NCBI GenBank assembly: GCA_022496185.1
Contig: WTXG01000208.1
Location: forward strand, 1-64,000
Length of the DNA: 64,000 bases
Origin: Multifurca ochricompacta
Taxonomy: Eukaryota; Basidiomycota; Agaricomycetes; Russulales; Russulaceae
Reading direction: 5' to 3'
Shown here one piece after another: positions 46,807 to 60,496 of the stretch (the first letter of the stretch is position 1; each line of letters starts with the position of its first letter). The notes below the pieces were generated by a model. The model searched no databases. It was not told the origin of the DNA and worked only from the letters and a program-made list of their open reading frames with translations. The translations under genes were made by a program, and so were the position numbers.

Positions 46807-47183
46807 TTATGATGGAATGGGGGTGTATGATATGGGAGGGGCCAGGTATGGCTTGAAAATTTGATGGGAGGATGGATGGGCATTTATGTTGATAGAGGAA
46901 CCCATTAACAACTTCTGAAGTGCTCTAGTCACTTCCACATCTGTGTCTGCCCTGCCAGAGGAGATAAGGCAAACAGCATGCTGAGCATTTCTCTCTGTCA
47001 GCTTCCTTGGTCTCCCTCCATTTGACTTGGGATGGTAAGGGCAGTATTTATGACCCATCTTGAGATGATAATAGTGCCATGGCCAGTCATAGTTGACACT
47101 TTATGGGCAGATTTGCCTGAAGTGAGGAGGGAGACAATGTGAGTCCTTTTGGCAGCAGAGAGGGCATGCATGGTAAGAAGCAA
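46807..47183 (-). pseudogene. Tc1/mariner transposase N-terminal fragment (right arm)
   Basis: Translation identical to the left-arm fragment, including the same internal frame change, so the duplication happened after that mutation or the arms have been homogenised. Confidence 0.75.
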
Positions 47184-47857
47184 GTGTTGTTGATGATTAT
47201 TTGGTGTGTGTTCAACTTATTAAACATTGTCACATGACTGTCAATGCATTCCCATGACCACCAGATACCAGTTTTGTCATCTCACATGTTGGCCACAAAA
47301 CCATTCCAATGATAATGCCTCACAAAACATTTTATATATCATGAACCACTGACTCAATTGACATTATTATAGGCTCTAATTGAAGCTTAGATGCTACACT
47401 ATCATCTACTAATTTCTACTAATTTTGGAAATTATTCTCATTGTGTGGTAGGTCAATCTCTCCAGGATGGCCAAACATTGGAACAGTTTTGTGGGCTACT
47501 GTACAAGATTTCCAACTAGCATTGCAAGAGGGTTTGATGTTTGAAGAGGCCATGAACAAGAATATCAAGGTTATTGGAGAATTTCTTGAAGGACTGAAGT
47601 ACCAGGTCCAATTTAGGGACCACCATATGCTCCAAGTGCTGGAACAAGAGGGCAGCTCATTCTTGAGGCTAGCACAGACTTGCATAGGAAAAGAGAGGCA
47701 GATGAGGACAACAAGAGGATTATCACCAAATACATGGCAACCAGAAACAAGCACCACAATGTTCTACTGCTCTAGACCCACACATTCTGATGAGAACACA
47801 TGATACACAATAAAAGTCATAAAATAGCTAGACATACAGTAGCAAGAATGCCAAAGT

Positions 47858-48182
47858 TCTTATCTTATCTAATTCCAACTGATTTATAATGATATTTCAT
47901 TGATAACCTTCCTTTTTAAAATAAACATTATTACAAATCATGGTCATGTGACAATAATTCCACTTTAGGGTTGTCAGTGTGGGGGAGAGTAAGGTGACTT
48001 GCTAAGAGTTATCTGAACTTATTCCAACTGATTTGTAATGATATTTCATTGATAACTCTCCTTTTTAAAATAAAAACTATTACAAATCATAGTCGTGTGA
48101 CAATAATACCACTTTTAGGATGTCGTGTGACAATACTACCGCTTTAGGGATGTCAGTGGTGGGGGAGAGTAAGGTGACTTTT
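47858..48182. repeat. Tandem duplication, two units of about 150 bp
   Basis: Both units contain ttccaactgattt, atgatatttcattgataac, cctttttaaaataaa and gggggagagtaaggtgactt. The second has an extra internal tgtcgtgtgacaata repeat. Confidence 0.75.
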
Positions 48183-48296
48183 CCCACACCACTATCCTTG
48201 CCCCCACTGTTGTTGATAGCCCATTCATTTACTTTCCAAAACCATATTCAATCCTTCTATCTCCATTCTTTAGTTAAAACCTTTTCCTCCATGTGA

Positions 48297-48431
48297 GGTT
48301 TTCCCCTCTGCTACTTTTATACGTAGTTACCACTGTTCGCCTAATAGCTGCTCTGTACCGTAGTAGCTGCGCGATTTGGGACACACCCTGAAGCGCGAAT
48401 AAATTCGATTTTTTTTTTAAAAAAAAAAAAA
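48297..48431 (+). mobile_element. SINE-like retroposon, copy c
   Basis: Third family member: gtagtagctgcgcgatttgg, gaagcgcgaataaattcgat, then T/A-rich tail ending in about 13 A. Located 40 kb from copies a and b. Confidence 0.5.
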
Positions 48432-48682
48432 GGGGTCCGGGGCCATAATCATATTAATTTATTTGCCCACTCTCACATGAGTCAACATGCAGGCACTTGT
48501 CTTTACTAATAGTAACCTTGCAGTCTCAAATTCCCTTGCCTCGTATCATACCTCAACTCGAGACACAGGCCCTCCCCCCTCTTTTTCCAACCCTCCCCAG
48601 GCTTCCATTCTTCACTCACACCACCAAACGATTGAATTGAATGAAGGCTCAAGAACTGGCCTTGTACACCCCATAACACATT

Positions 48683-50959
48683 CTATACTAACTCAGCGAG
48701 ACTGTCTGGTCGGAGTGGACGAGAATCAGAAGGCGGCCAAGAATCTGAGTTGCCAAGTGCTGGATCCGGATCCGGATCCAGACCCGGGGCAGACAAGAGG
48801 GGTGCAAAAGCTGAAGTGGAAGGAGGGTCTGTGGCTATGACACTATCGTGTTTGGAAGTGGGGGGATATATTTCATTCTTCGTCAAACCAACAATGACCT
48901 CGGGAGTGTATGATGTCGAATCCGAAGTTGTATGTCGATGGCTTTCGATGCTACACAAAGGATATGAGGATGGTGAGATAAGAATCGGGTTTTCGTCTGC
49001 AGTGGAGGTGGAGAATGCAGTCGGGGCGGAGGTATCCATTCCTTGGTGTAGAGCGATGTAAGTACAGCGAATATGTCTGAGGACAACTATGGCAATTGAT
49101 TGGATGCGATCATCCTCGGAATTCTGTGCCATTTGAACAACTTCATTCCACAGTGAGCAGAAGTCATATTGAAGTCTTGGGACAGTATCGTGTACATTAA
49201 ATCTGGAAACTGATTTAAGTGGCATGAAGCGCCAGCCCGCGCCAATGGTCCAACCGTAGTCAGAATAACCACGAATCATGCGCCTGGAAATGTCGATTAA
49301 GCTGGCAAGGAGTATGCTATCTCCATGCCCACTGTAGCTCTGGAGAACAGCTTTCGAGATGCCGAATTGTTCAGTGGCGAGTTCGAACCAGTGATCTTGC
49401 TGTTCTTTCGCGCGTGCTATAATCACCGAGACAATGCATCGAGCATAATAATCAGTGAAGGGAGTGTTGTAATTAACCCTCCTCAGAAAGTGCCCGAATT
49501 CAACGGAACTCAGGAGACCATCCCACTCTCTGTAGAGAACGGGTTCGAGGACCGCCCAATTGATAGGAAGCGATGCCACATTCATTGCCCTCGTGCAGGT
49601 GATGACGCGCCGTTCTTTGACTGTTTCGGAGACGAAATGAGATGTCAGCGTACGGTGCATGAGCCCGATCAGAGCCTGTGACATGGCCTCGCCATTCGAT
49701 GAACTGAACGCTCTCAGGGGATCTGGGATAAGCAATGAGTTGCAAAACCCAGGGATGCTCCCAAAGAACTGTTCTAGTTCGTGATCCTCATCCAACGACT
49801 CCAGTGTCCATGTTAAAGCCCGACCGTCGATCTCCGATGACAGCTTTTGGGCGGATTCTTCAGCTGCCTTCCCTCTACCTTGTAAACACCATCTGCGATA
49901 AATGTCCCTCAAGTCACCAAAGCGATCCCAGGTTGCATAGGTAAAGCCATCATGAGCTGCGAACCACCTGAGAATTTGGAAGGTAACAAGTAGCGTGCCA
50001 GCATAAAGGAACCAAGCCGACTCCGAGAGTGGTGCGTAATATGGGCTATCATGCCGAAAGATTGGCATCAGCGTGACACATATGTATAAACCTGTGCATA
50101 TCCCAACCCAGCACATCACAATTTTGAAAACCGTGTGATTCACATTGAACAAGAAAATGACAAGGCCTGCAAAGAAGAGGAAAAGGGAAAGGTGTAGGAG
50201 TGTGGGCAACGCTTCAACCGCCCAAGGCAGGTGTAACTTGTCGACGCCTTCCGCAAAGAATGCACGAATACGAGCTCGTTTATGTGGACTGTAACGTGGC
50301 TGGGTGACCTTGACATATCGACGTGCCCACTGCTGTAATAACGTGGCAAGCATGGCACAAGTAAGACTGATGGCCAAGCTCAGGAACCAGAGTGAATTGA
50401 CCCAGATGGCGGATACAGGTGGAGAGAATTGAGATGGATCGGGTAGTGTAGAAGGGATGGAGACATGAGAGCCATTAGCGTTAGCGAGGAGCTGGTAAAT
50501 GTTTGCGAGATAGAAAGCAGAGGTGTCTTGGGAGTTTTGTTTGAGATCTTGGATGGATACGGCGATTAATGCGGCAACAGCAGCGGAAAATAGACCAGTC
50601 TACAATATTTGAATTGACATGAGAAAAAAAAAAGGATGGATGGGGGTGATAAGGAGACGCACGAAGACCAGGATGCCGTCAGCGTCCGCTTTCCAGCTCT
50701 CAGCCATCTTCTTGTCTTCTTCCCCCGCCATCTCCACGTACATGTTAAAGAGTGGCCCTGACCCATCCACAAAGCTTGATCCACCCCGCAAAGCCTGATC
50801 CTGAGCCGACGGAGGTGGAAAACTGTGGTCATTATGGCCACCTGTATACAGACGTCATTTAAATGTCGAGAAATTCCGTCGAAGCACAGATAAAATACCA
50901 GTGCCAATCCCCTCCTCGAGTACGTCTCCGATGTTGATAGCGCTATGTGGTTGAGACAT
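48683..50959 (-). CDS. DUF6535-domain multi-pass membrane protein
   Basis: Likely start at 50959 (MSQPHSAINIGDVLEEGIGT). Introns follow at about 50840-50898 and at about 50598-50670, each with GT/AG. The second lies between ESWKADADGILVF and TGLFSAAVAALIAVSIQDLK, the family's conserved join. Membrane segments include SLWFLSLAISLTCAMLATLL and, after the QQWARRYVKVTQPRYSPHKRA loop, LPTLLHLSLFLFFAGLVIFL and FKIVMCWVGICTGLYICVTL. A long soluble C-terminal half (about 400 residues) ends PLRPDSLAELV. DUF6535 proteins are expanded in Agaricomycetes and have no assigned function. This copy has no visible break. Confidence 0.85.
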
Positions 50960-52480
50960 TGAATACGGGATGGAAAAGGGTATGGTGCACGCGGACGAGG
51001 TCTAGGAACCACCTGCCCACCTGCCCTAACCCTGAAGGGAAGTAGTATTCATATCACGTTGCTTGTCTCAACATTCTTTGCTGTATCATTACGCTTATCT
51101 CCACCACATGGATAGACCGACGCCGAGTAAATAAAGCATGAACCCATTCACAACTTAGACACATTTTCCTTTTTATAACCAGGGCTGGGGGGGGGCTCTT
51201 ATCTATAAATCCAATTTTTATTAGACACGAGAGAACTCATTTCACTAAGACACTCAGTGACCATTGCAATATCCTCTCTTCCCCCCCTTTCTCGATTTCT
51301 ACACTTTCGAATCGACTATTTGGCCACGCGGAAGAATTGCCTTCTCTCGAAATCGACACAATACCAACGTACCATTACACTCCGTTGCTCACTCAAAGAG
51401 TTTATTTATTTATTTATATATAAACTCCTTGTCAAAAACTGGTTGATGGCTTCTGGTGAGAGGTGTCCAAACGTCGGTTATCCTGTTCTCGTTTCCTAGG
51501 ATCCTATTCCCCCAAAACAACATTTTCTCCGCACTTATTGCATCCCGCCTCACTTAACTAATTCAACGTTGGACCACATCGTCTTTGGTTCGTTATTGCG
51601 TCATCCATCCCAAGGAATCTCTCCTCCCCCGGAGATGAAGAGAGAGCCAAAACCTCTTTCTTATTTGGGGGGGAGACGCAACTCTCGGAGAGATCATGAT
51701 AGAGAGAGAATCCTTCAGCAAACACGGCTTCGGATTACTTTGGCCCATGCTCATAGCGTTTTGTAAAAGCCGGAAGGGGGCCATTCGAATGCAATCTTTT
51801 TAAAACAACCATTTATTTCGCGGACGACCGACCGCCCGCTTCGTGCGCACTCGGAGCTCGACTTTACATCATGGTGGAAAATCGCATTCCTTTTCATTTC
51901 ACAACAACATTGTCATATCTTCAGACGGCAGTGCTGACGGCGGGGGGCGCCGTGGTAATATTGCGGTTCCGAAGCGTAGTTGGTAGACGATGTGCGGGCG
52001 ATGGCCGAGCACTTTTTACACAAGGGGATGGATATTGAAAATCATTCTTTAGTTGTATCTTTTCTACGCTACGAACGGTATATAAAAACTGTTACGCAAG
52101 ATCCTTCTCCTCCTCCTTTACTAGTGGTAAGCAAACAACAGAAGACAAAACAAAATGGGGGGGGACAGCGAAAGTCACGATAGCGATGATAGTAAACAAA
52201 CATAGCGAGGGGTTTTTTTCCTTTGAGTACAGTAACATTCTAGATATAATGAAAAGGTGATATTCTGTTCCCTTCAAGGGCGATTGGCGTAGTAAGGCGA
52301 GAGAGAGAGGGGAAAAATGGGTACGGCGAGGGATGGGAATAAAGGGGTATCGTGGCCGCTCCTTATATGATGAACGACGACCGACGGCGGCCACAAAGAG
52401 GGAGGTCACAGGACTGAAACTCACCCCTCAACAACCATCACCGACCAAAATGGAGGCGGGTTTGCCTCCTCCCCCCTCCC
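50960..52480. other. Intergenic, no supported gene
   Basis: Low coding quality on both strands. Short homopolymers (for example G-runs near 51187 and 52155) and a tttatttatttat block near 51402. Nothing else recognised. Confidence 0.4.
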
Positions 52481-53452
52481 TCAGCTCCCCGTACTAGCAC
52501 CAGCACCAGCACCAGCGCTCCCACTCCCACCATTACCACCACCCGAATTGGTATTCCTGATCCGATAATCCTTGGCCATGATAGGTCGATCGTGCACACG
52601 CCTTGCAGCACGTCGCCCGCGAAGCCCCTGTGCAGAAGCGGCTGTCCCTCTACGGCGAAAGAAGGGATGTCGGGTGGTACGAGTACCGCCCCCACCACCA
52701 GTTGAAGGCCCGCCCCCACCACCACCACCACCACCACCACCACCACCACCGCCAGCGGCACCATCGTCGCTTTCGGGGTCGTCGGAATCGCCACCCCAAG
52801 GCCATGGTCGAGTCGAAGGTTGATGTGTCGCTGACTCTGATAGGGCGTGCAATACTTGCAAAGACATTGTCCCTGACCACCTCTCATGAGCCATATCGCA
52901 TGTTCGACAAACTCCATCGGAGAGCGGAAGATGGTCGTTGAGGAGGCCGCCGACCGGTTCGTCGTCGGTCCCAGATACGGTGCGCCGTGAAGGTAGGCGT
53001 CGGTGCGTGGATTGGCGGGGTCGGTGACCGTGCCTGTCTTGTGCAACCAGAGTGTGTAATTGTCTGGGAATCGTATGAGTTTCCAGGGCGGTAGAGCGGC
53101 TGTTTGGGTAAAAAAAAAGTTAGTTGAAGATGTATATACGGAGTACTCGACTTCGTAAAAACGAACGATCGGCCCTCTTTCCCAACACCCAATCGGCAAG
53201 ATACGGCCCAATTTTGTCCATCCACAATTGATAGAGGTGATCATCGGGAAAAGTTGAACGTGTTGCGAGAAATTGCCTTGGTCATCGTACGCCTTCCGGC
53301 GCTGTTCTTCGGTCGGCACGTGGTTGATGCTCGCATCCGTGTGCTTAATCTTGATGACATTCTCGGAGACACGAAAATGAGGACCCTTTCCTGCCCACCC
53401 ATTGGGACCTCTGTGTAAAGCATAAGGTGCAGTTGGATCCCACTAGGTGATG
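52481..53452 (-). CDS. Clr2 N-terminal-domain protein (heterochromatin silencing factor), boundaries uncertain
   Basis: The exon after a tag acceptor at about 53453 reads WDPTAPYALHRGPNGWAGKG, then HFRVSENVIKIKHTDASINH and PTEEQRRKAYDDQ. The core matches the cryptic-loci-regulator-2 N-terminal pattern: PPWKLIRFPDNYTLWLHKTG, DAYLHGAPYLGP, RSPMEFVEHAIWLM and a CLCKYC zinc-type motif. In fission yeast Clr2 is part of the SHREC complex that silences heterochromatin. Downstream, a second overlapping frame (52481-52894) is the better continuation: a poly-Gly tract from a CCACCA expansion, then RRRGTAASAQGLRGRRAARR and a Gly/Ala-rich end; this requires a frame change or short intron near CKYC. The start codon and the splice near 53105-53145 are unresolved. 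Confidence 0.55.
52715..52752. repeat. CCACCA trinucleotide expansion inside the Clr2-like gene
   Basis: About 12 CAC/CCA units. They read as poly-Gly, poly-Val or Trp-rich protein depending on frame on the minus strand. Confidence 0.85.
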
Positions 53453-53982
53453 ATATCGATTGGTCCATGGTATTGAATTTATTGAAACTGGGCCACTGGG
53501 AAAGAGGTATGCTATACTGGGGGATGGGATGGTGTTCCCTTTGATCTTGATTGGGTATAGTTGACTAATCAACACCAATCAAGCCTTGTGACTGTTGCTT
53601 TGGTTCTATAAAAAAAAGTTTAGCCTTCATTTGGGAGGGAAAGAAAGAGAGAGATGACCTTGATATTGATCTTTGATTTGAATGTTGTGAATGTTGTTAT
53701 TATTGTTGTTGTAAGGGTTTGACTGTCTGTCACACTGTGATTTTCAAAAATCTCTATAACAATGACAGAAAAATCCCCTTGGTGATGGTGGTTCAAGGTT
53801 AAAAGAAAAGAGATCTGGGGTTTGGGGGGTCTCACCTTTTATACACACTCACATGAGTCATGTGGGTGAGCCCTTAATATATCCTTTTCTGGCTCTGAAC
53901 CTTCTAGATCTAGATCTCATAAATCTCGGACGGAAACACCCGAAACATATTACATAATATTGAATTGGGATATGATCTCGTC

Positions 53983-54478
53983 TCATAATTCCCCGCCCCC
54001 TCGCCCCCGCCCCCGCCAAACATTATCAACTTCACCCTTCCTCGCCTCGGCTCGTCGCCCCGTCCAGTCTTCCTCACCGACACGATTAGCCCAATCTTCC
54101 TCACCCTCCCACATCTGCCAGTCCTCCTTCGTACCGGCATCCGAACTCATATGGGAGCTCGCCCTTCTGTTGCCAATTCTGACCCCCGCACTAGCCTTTG
54201 AAGGTCGGTCAGCTGAATTCAGCGCTGGCGCCATGGGAGAGCGAGGTACAAGCGGTGCAGGGGGCGATCGCCGCCGTCGTGCCGAGAGTACTCGAGAGAT
54301 AGCAGGGGGCGATATGCTCGTGCGTTGCTGTATGGTAGGTAATGCCGTCGGTGAGCTGGATAGACTGGGTGGGTAAGTATGCGAAGAGTCAGTCGAGCGG
54401 CGCATAAACTGAGATGGTCCCTGCGCCTCAATGTCGCGTTTTGTCATCGATGTTATGGCGTCATCTCCGATACTATCC

Positions 54479-54509
<31 letters not shown>

Positions 54510-55664
54510 CATCATCATTATTGTTGTTATCGTTGTCGTTGTCGTCATCGTTGAGGCGGTCGTCAAGGTCGGGGTCGTTGGATGAGTAGAAAAGTGATTC
54601 ACCGTCAGTACCGTCCGACGAGTCTATGGGAAGTGCTATGCCCACAATGCCACCGGCTTTGACAATCGAATCAATGAGCCAAAACTGGACCACATTCATG
54701 AAGATCGGGAAGAGGCCCATGGTGCTATAGACCCGGAAAAAGAAGTTTAGTTGGCGCATTCAACAGGGACCTGCTCCGACGACAGAGTAGGTGGCGGCGG
54801 ATGCATACGTACAAGACGACCTGGGCGGTATTGCCGTTACCTAACCAACTGAGCAACCACACTCCGATATCCACTAAACCGTGCCAGTAGGCGAGGAGGA
54901 GGACGACAAGAAGCTTCATGGAAGTGAGGGAAACAACGTAGACAACAGCTTGGCGAAGCCAATAATTGAGGGATGGTGGAGAGCCATACTGTCCGGACTG
55001 GAAGCCCCGTAGTTGGAGCTTCTCGGTGAAGAACCATGTGAGGAAGTGAAGGGTAAGGTAAATAGCACCCACACCTGTGGTAGTACCGAAGGTAAGACAT
55101 AACGAAGGGGGTTTGGGTTTGGGTCAGGAACATACCAAGTGTGGTATCAATTAGGATATTGATAAAGTAAAAGACACAAGCGTTTCTGGATGAGCGCGTA
55201 GATCCCACGTCGGATATGAGCACGTTCACCCCATGCACGAACATTTGGCCGACCACCTGCTTGGACACGTCAAATAACCTGCAGAGAGAGGCATGACCAC
55301 TTGTGAGGTATAAGAATAAAGAGGGAATGGGGGACGCACCAGATACGCCACGGCCGCTTTGGTTTTTCACGATGCCGTTTGAGAAGAAGAGAGGTGATGA
55401 CGACCATTCCCATTAAGCCTTGCACAACCTAACCGAAACGAAAAGGAGCAGCAGCTTTGTAAGATACGAGAAGAGAAGAAGAGGAAGTGTATAGTATAGT
55501 ATAGTATAGTATATAGTATAGTATAATTGTCTCGTACGTACGAGTGCAGTCGGACCGAGGAGTTGACATGACTGGCGATCTACGGGAAAATCGTCAAATA
55601 CACCACCGCCTGGATTGTTAGGTGGTGGTTGTGGTTTCGGTGGTGGTTGTAAAAAAGTAGACAT
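53983..55664 (-). CDS. STIMATE-family (TMEM110/YPL162C-like) membrane protein
   Basis: The start at 55664 gives MSTFLQPPPKPQPPPNNPGG, then SCQLLGPTALV, and after an intron VVQGLMGMVVITSLLLKRHR and EKPKRPWRIW. Next come LFDVSKQVVGQMFVHGVNVL, NACVFYFINILIDTTLG, and further membrane segments (GAIYLTLHFLTWFFTEKL; VYVVSLTSMKLLVVLLLAYW; MGLFPIFMNVVQFWLIDSIV). The SLxxKRxxE-P-RpW and DvSKQxxG / NilxDTTLG motifs are those of the STIMATE family, which acts at ER-plasma membrane junctions in animals and localises to the vacuole membrane in yeast. The C-terminal tail is unusual: an Asp/Asn tract from a GTC repeat (54480-54545), then Ser/Arg-rich sequence with repeated EEDW. An intron holds a tatag microsatellite (55490-55530). 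An upstream in-frame ATG at 55706 is an alternative start. Confidence 0.8.
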
Positions 55665-55920
55665 TGAATTGAAAAGATAAAGGGGAAGGGGGTCACTCGT
55701 CGTCACTCTCTGACTGACATCAAGCCCGCGTGGGTGAACTGAACCGTTAAGTTACGGGTCAGTGATCGGGTCGGGTAGCGGGATGATCACATGATCATAA
55801 TTATGTAATCGTCGGGCGGTGCACGTGCATCCGAAACCCGTATCACACCCGCACAGCTTAACGACCTCCATATAATTTGAAGCCTCCTTTTATACCTGCC
55901 AGTACTACTTACGAAAAACT
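55665..55920. promoter_or_regulatory. Divergent promoter shared by STIMATE and SEC18 genes
   Basis: Only 256 bp separate the two divergent ATGs. A CACGTG palindrome within gcacgtgc lies at 55822-55827, and a tcacatgatca block at about 55787-55797. AT-rich ccatataattt and ttttatacc lie 30-50 nt before the SEC18 ATG. Confidence 0.5.
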
Positions 55921-58850
<2,930 letters not shown>

Positions 58851-59525
58851 GTGTGAGTGTGGGTGTTTGAACTTTTTTGTTGTTTTTTGTTTTTTTTTGT
58901 ACAAGTACAAGTAATATGGGATTTATATAGATGAGGGATGGGGTATCAAGCCAGGGGAGGAGGCGAGGCGCGGGAAAAAAATAGAAAAAGAGAGACTTTG
59001 CTTGAGGGCCGGCCTGCGGCTTCGGGGGGGGAGGAGGGAGAGAGACCGACCCTGGTTGGCTAAGTAAGGTTCATCTCCATCTCTAACCATCATCTATAAC
59101 CTTGTGAACGTGTGGCGCTCACTCGTTGAAGGGAGGGAATAGCAAGGACTGGGTTTAGTCGGCTGAGGGTTGTGAGGACAGCAGCAGCAGCAGCAGAGAG
59201 CAGAGAGCAGAGAGAGAGCAGAGAGGTCTGTCTGATAATTACGACACAACACTTCATCCCCAAAATCCCACTTACCCCGTCTCCATCTCCGTCTCCCCTT
59301 TACCCATTAACCCCCCCCTCCCGGTTGATTGATAGCGCCTTATCCTCCTCTTCTTATTACTTAATCTAATTTTGTTTTTGACAGGTTTTTTTTACCTCTC
59401 GACGAAATTACTGTATCACTGTAACGACGTTCGTCGAGAGAAGAGAAGAAGTAAAAAGAATTTAAAAAAATAAAAATAAAAAATAAAAAAACAAAAGGGC
59501 CAAAACGAGAAGAAATTTTATTATT
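58851..59525. other. Intergenic between SEC18 and the CCHC gene
   Basis: Polypurine and AGC repeats (about 59180-59225) and pyrimidine-rich DNA. An A-rich block (59455-59505) directly precedes the next ATG, likely its 5' untranslated region. Confidence 0.45.
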
Positions 59526-60496
59526 ATGGCGCACCATATCTCCAGGAAAGGATGCTTCAAATGCGGAAATCGTACGTCCGTTCACTCCCACACACGCCCT
59601 TTGCCCCCCTCCCCTTCCCCCCTTCCCCTCCTCCCCTTTACCACCTTTCTCTTTCTGACATTGACGTTGACGGTTGAATGTACTTTTAATGACAAGTCGG
59701 TCATATCGCCGAGAATTGTACTGCGCAAGAGCGGTTATGTTACAATTGTCGTAAACCAGGCCATGAATCCTCTGCATGTACCGAACCGCGTAGCGTCGCT
59801 GCCAAGCAATGTTATTCGTGCGGTGGTATAGGTCACATCCAAGCAGAGTGTCCGACTTTACGCTTGCAGGGTTCTAATCAAAAATGCTATGTATGTACCG
59901 ATTCTTCTCTTCTCACCCCCGTTGTTTTACCTTTTTATTTTTTTTATTTTAAAAAAAGAATTGTGGTCATTTTGGACATATCGCGCGCGTGTGTCCTAAT
60001 GATGCTGTCGAATATGGTTTTGCGACGCGCGCTCCCCCTCCTGGTCGTGGGCTGAACGTGGCGTCACTTCCGCCTGTCAAGTGTTATCGTTGTGGTGGAC
60101 CGAATCATATGGCACGGTATTGTATCATAAAAAAATATTCAAACTCTCAACTTTTTTATTATTATTAACCTCCAACGTGGCAGAGATTGCTTGGCTCCGC
60201 CATATACCGTCACGGAAGACATGAATGGAGCGAAGCCTCCCGTCAAGACGTGCTACAAGTGCAAGAAGGATGGTCATGTACGGGTGGTTTTATTTTTTTT
60301 ATTACTCATCTCTCACTTTTTTCTCATGGCGCATTCATTCACTTTATCTCACCCCTTTTATTTTATTTTATTTTTTTGGCAGATCGCTAGGGATTGCCCT
60401 GAGGGTCGTGAGCATGTAGAAGGGGATCATACTTGGAGCGAAGTGCAGGAAGATCCCTGGGGCAATATCACGCTTCCGGCAGATGAGAATCGCTGA
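59526..60496 (+). CDS. CCHC zinc-knuckle nucleic-acid-binding protein (CNBP/Gis2/Byr3 type)
   Basis: The start MAHHISRKG is followed by six CX2CX4HX4C knuckles: CFKCGNLGHIAENC (split by intron 1), CYNCRKPGHESSAC, CYSCGGIGHIQAEC, CYNCGHFGHIARVC (split), CYRCGGPNHMARDC (split) and CYKCKKDGHIARDC (split). A spacer GFATRAPPPGRGLNV lies between knuckles 4 and 5. The protein ends WSEVQEDPWGNITLPADENR and a stop. CNBP-type proteins bind single-stranded RNA/DNA and associate with translating ribosomes. Four introns interrupt knuckles, each with a long pyrimidine tract. The gene looks intact. Confidence 0.9.

Larger units (their letters stand above)
45898..47501. mobile_element. Tc1/mariner fold-back element (1604 bp) flanked by TA
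   Basis: The outer ends are cagtagcccacaaaactg and its complement, with TA on each side (45896-45897; 47502-47503). The left arm 45898-46588 and right arm 46808-47501 are reverse complements over about 690 bp. Each arm contains the same N-terminal transposase fragment. The original palindrome centre would have been ccatcata-ttcact-tatgatgg, almost without a loop, but a 211-bp MITE now sits there. Confidence 0.9.
45780..47804 (+). pseudogene. Acidic-repeat ORF of unknown family, split by a Tc1 fold-back element
   Basis: Left of the insertion the frame reads ADDGKREDGSDDNNDDNDDN, with further GDDNDDN units and ends NEV at 45897. Right of it (from 47502) the same frame resumes QDFQLALQEGLMFEEAMNK, FLEGLKYQVQFRDHHMLQVL, EGSSFLRLAQTCIGKERQMR and ends PTHSDENT and a stop. 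Removing the element and one TA restores a continuous frame. The C-terminal part looks like a conserved fungal transposon-associated protein, but I cannot name the family. Confidence 0.5.

Noticed and set aside
52438..52700. Poly-Val membrane-like C-terminus in the Clr2 frame
   Set aside because: Out-of-frame reading of the CCACCA expansion; the overlapping frame has better composition.
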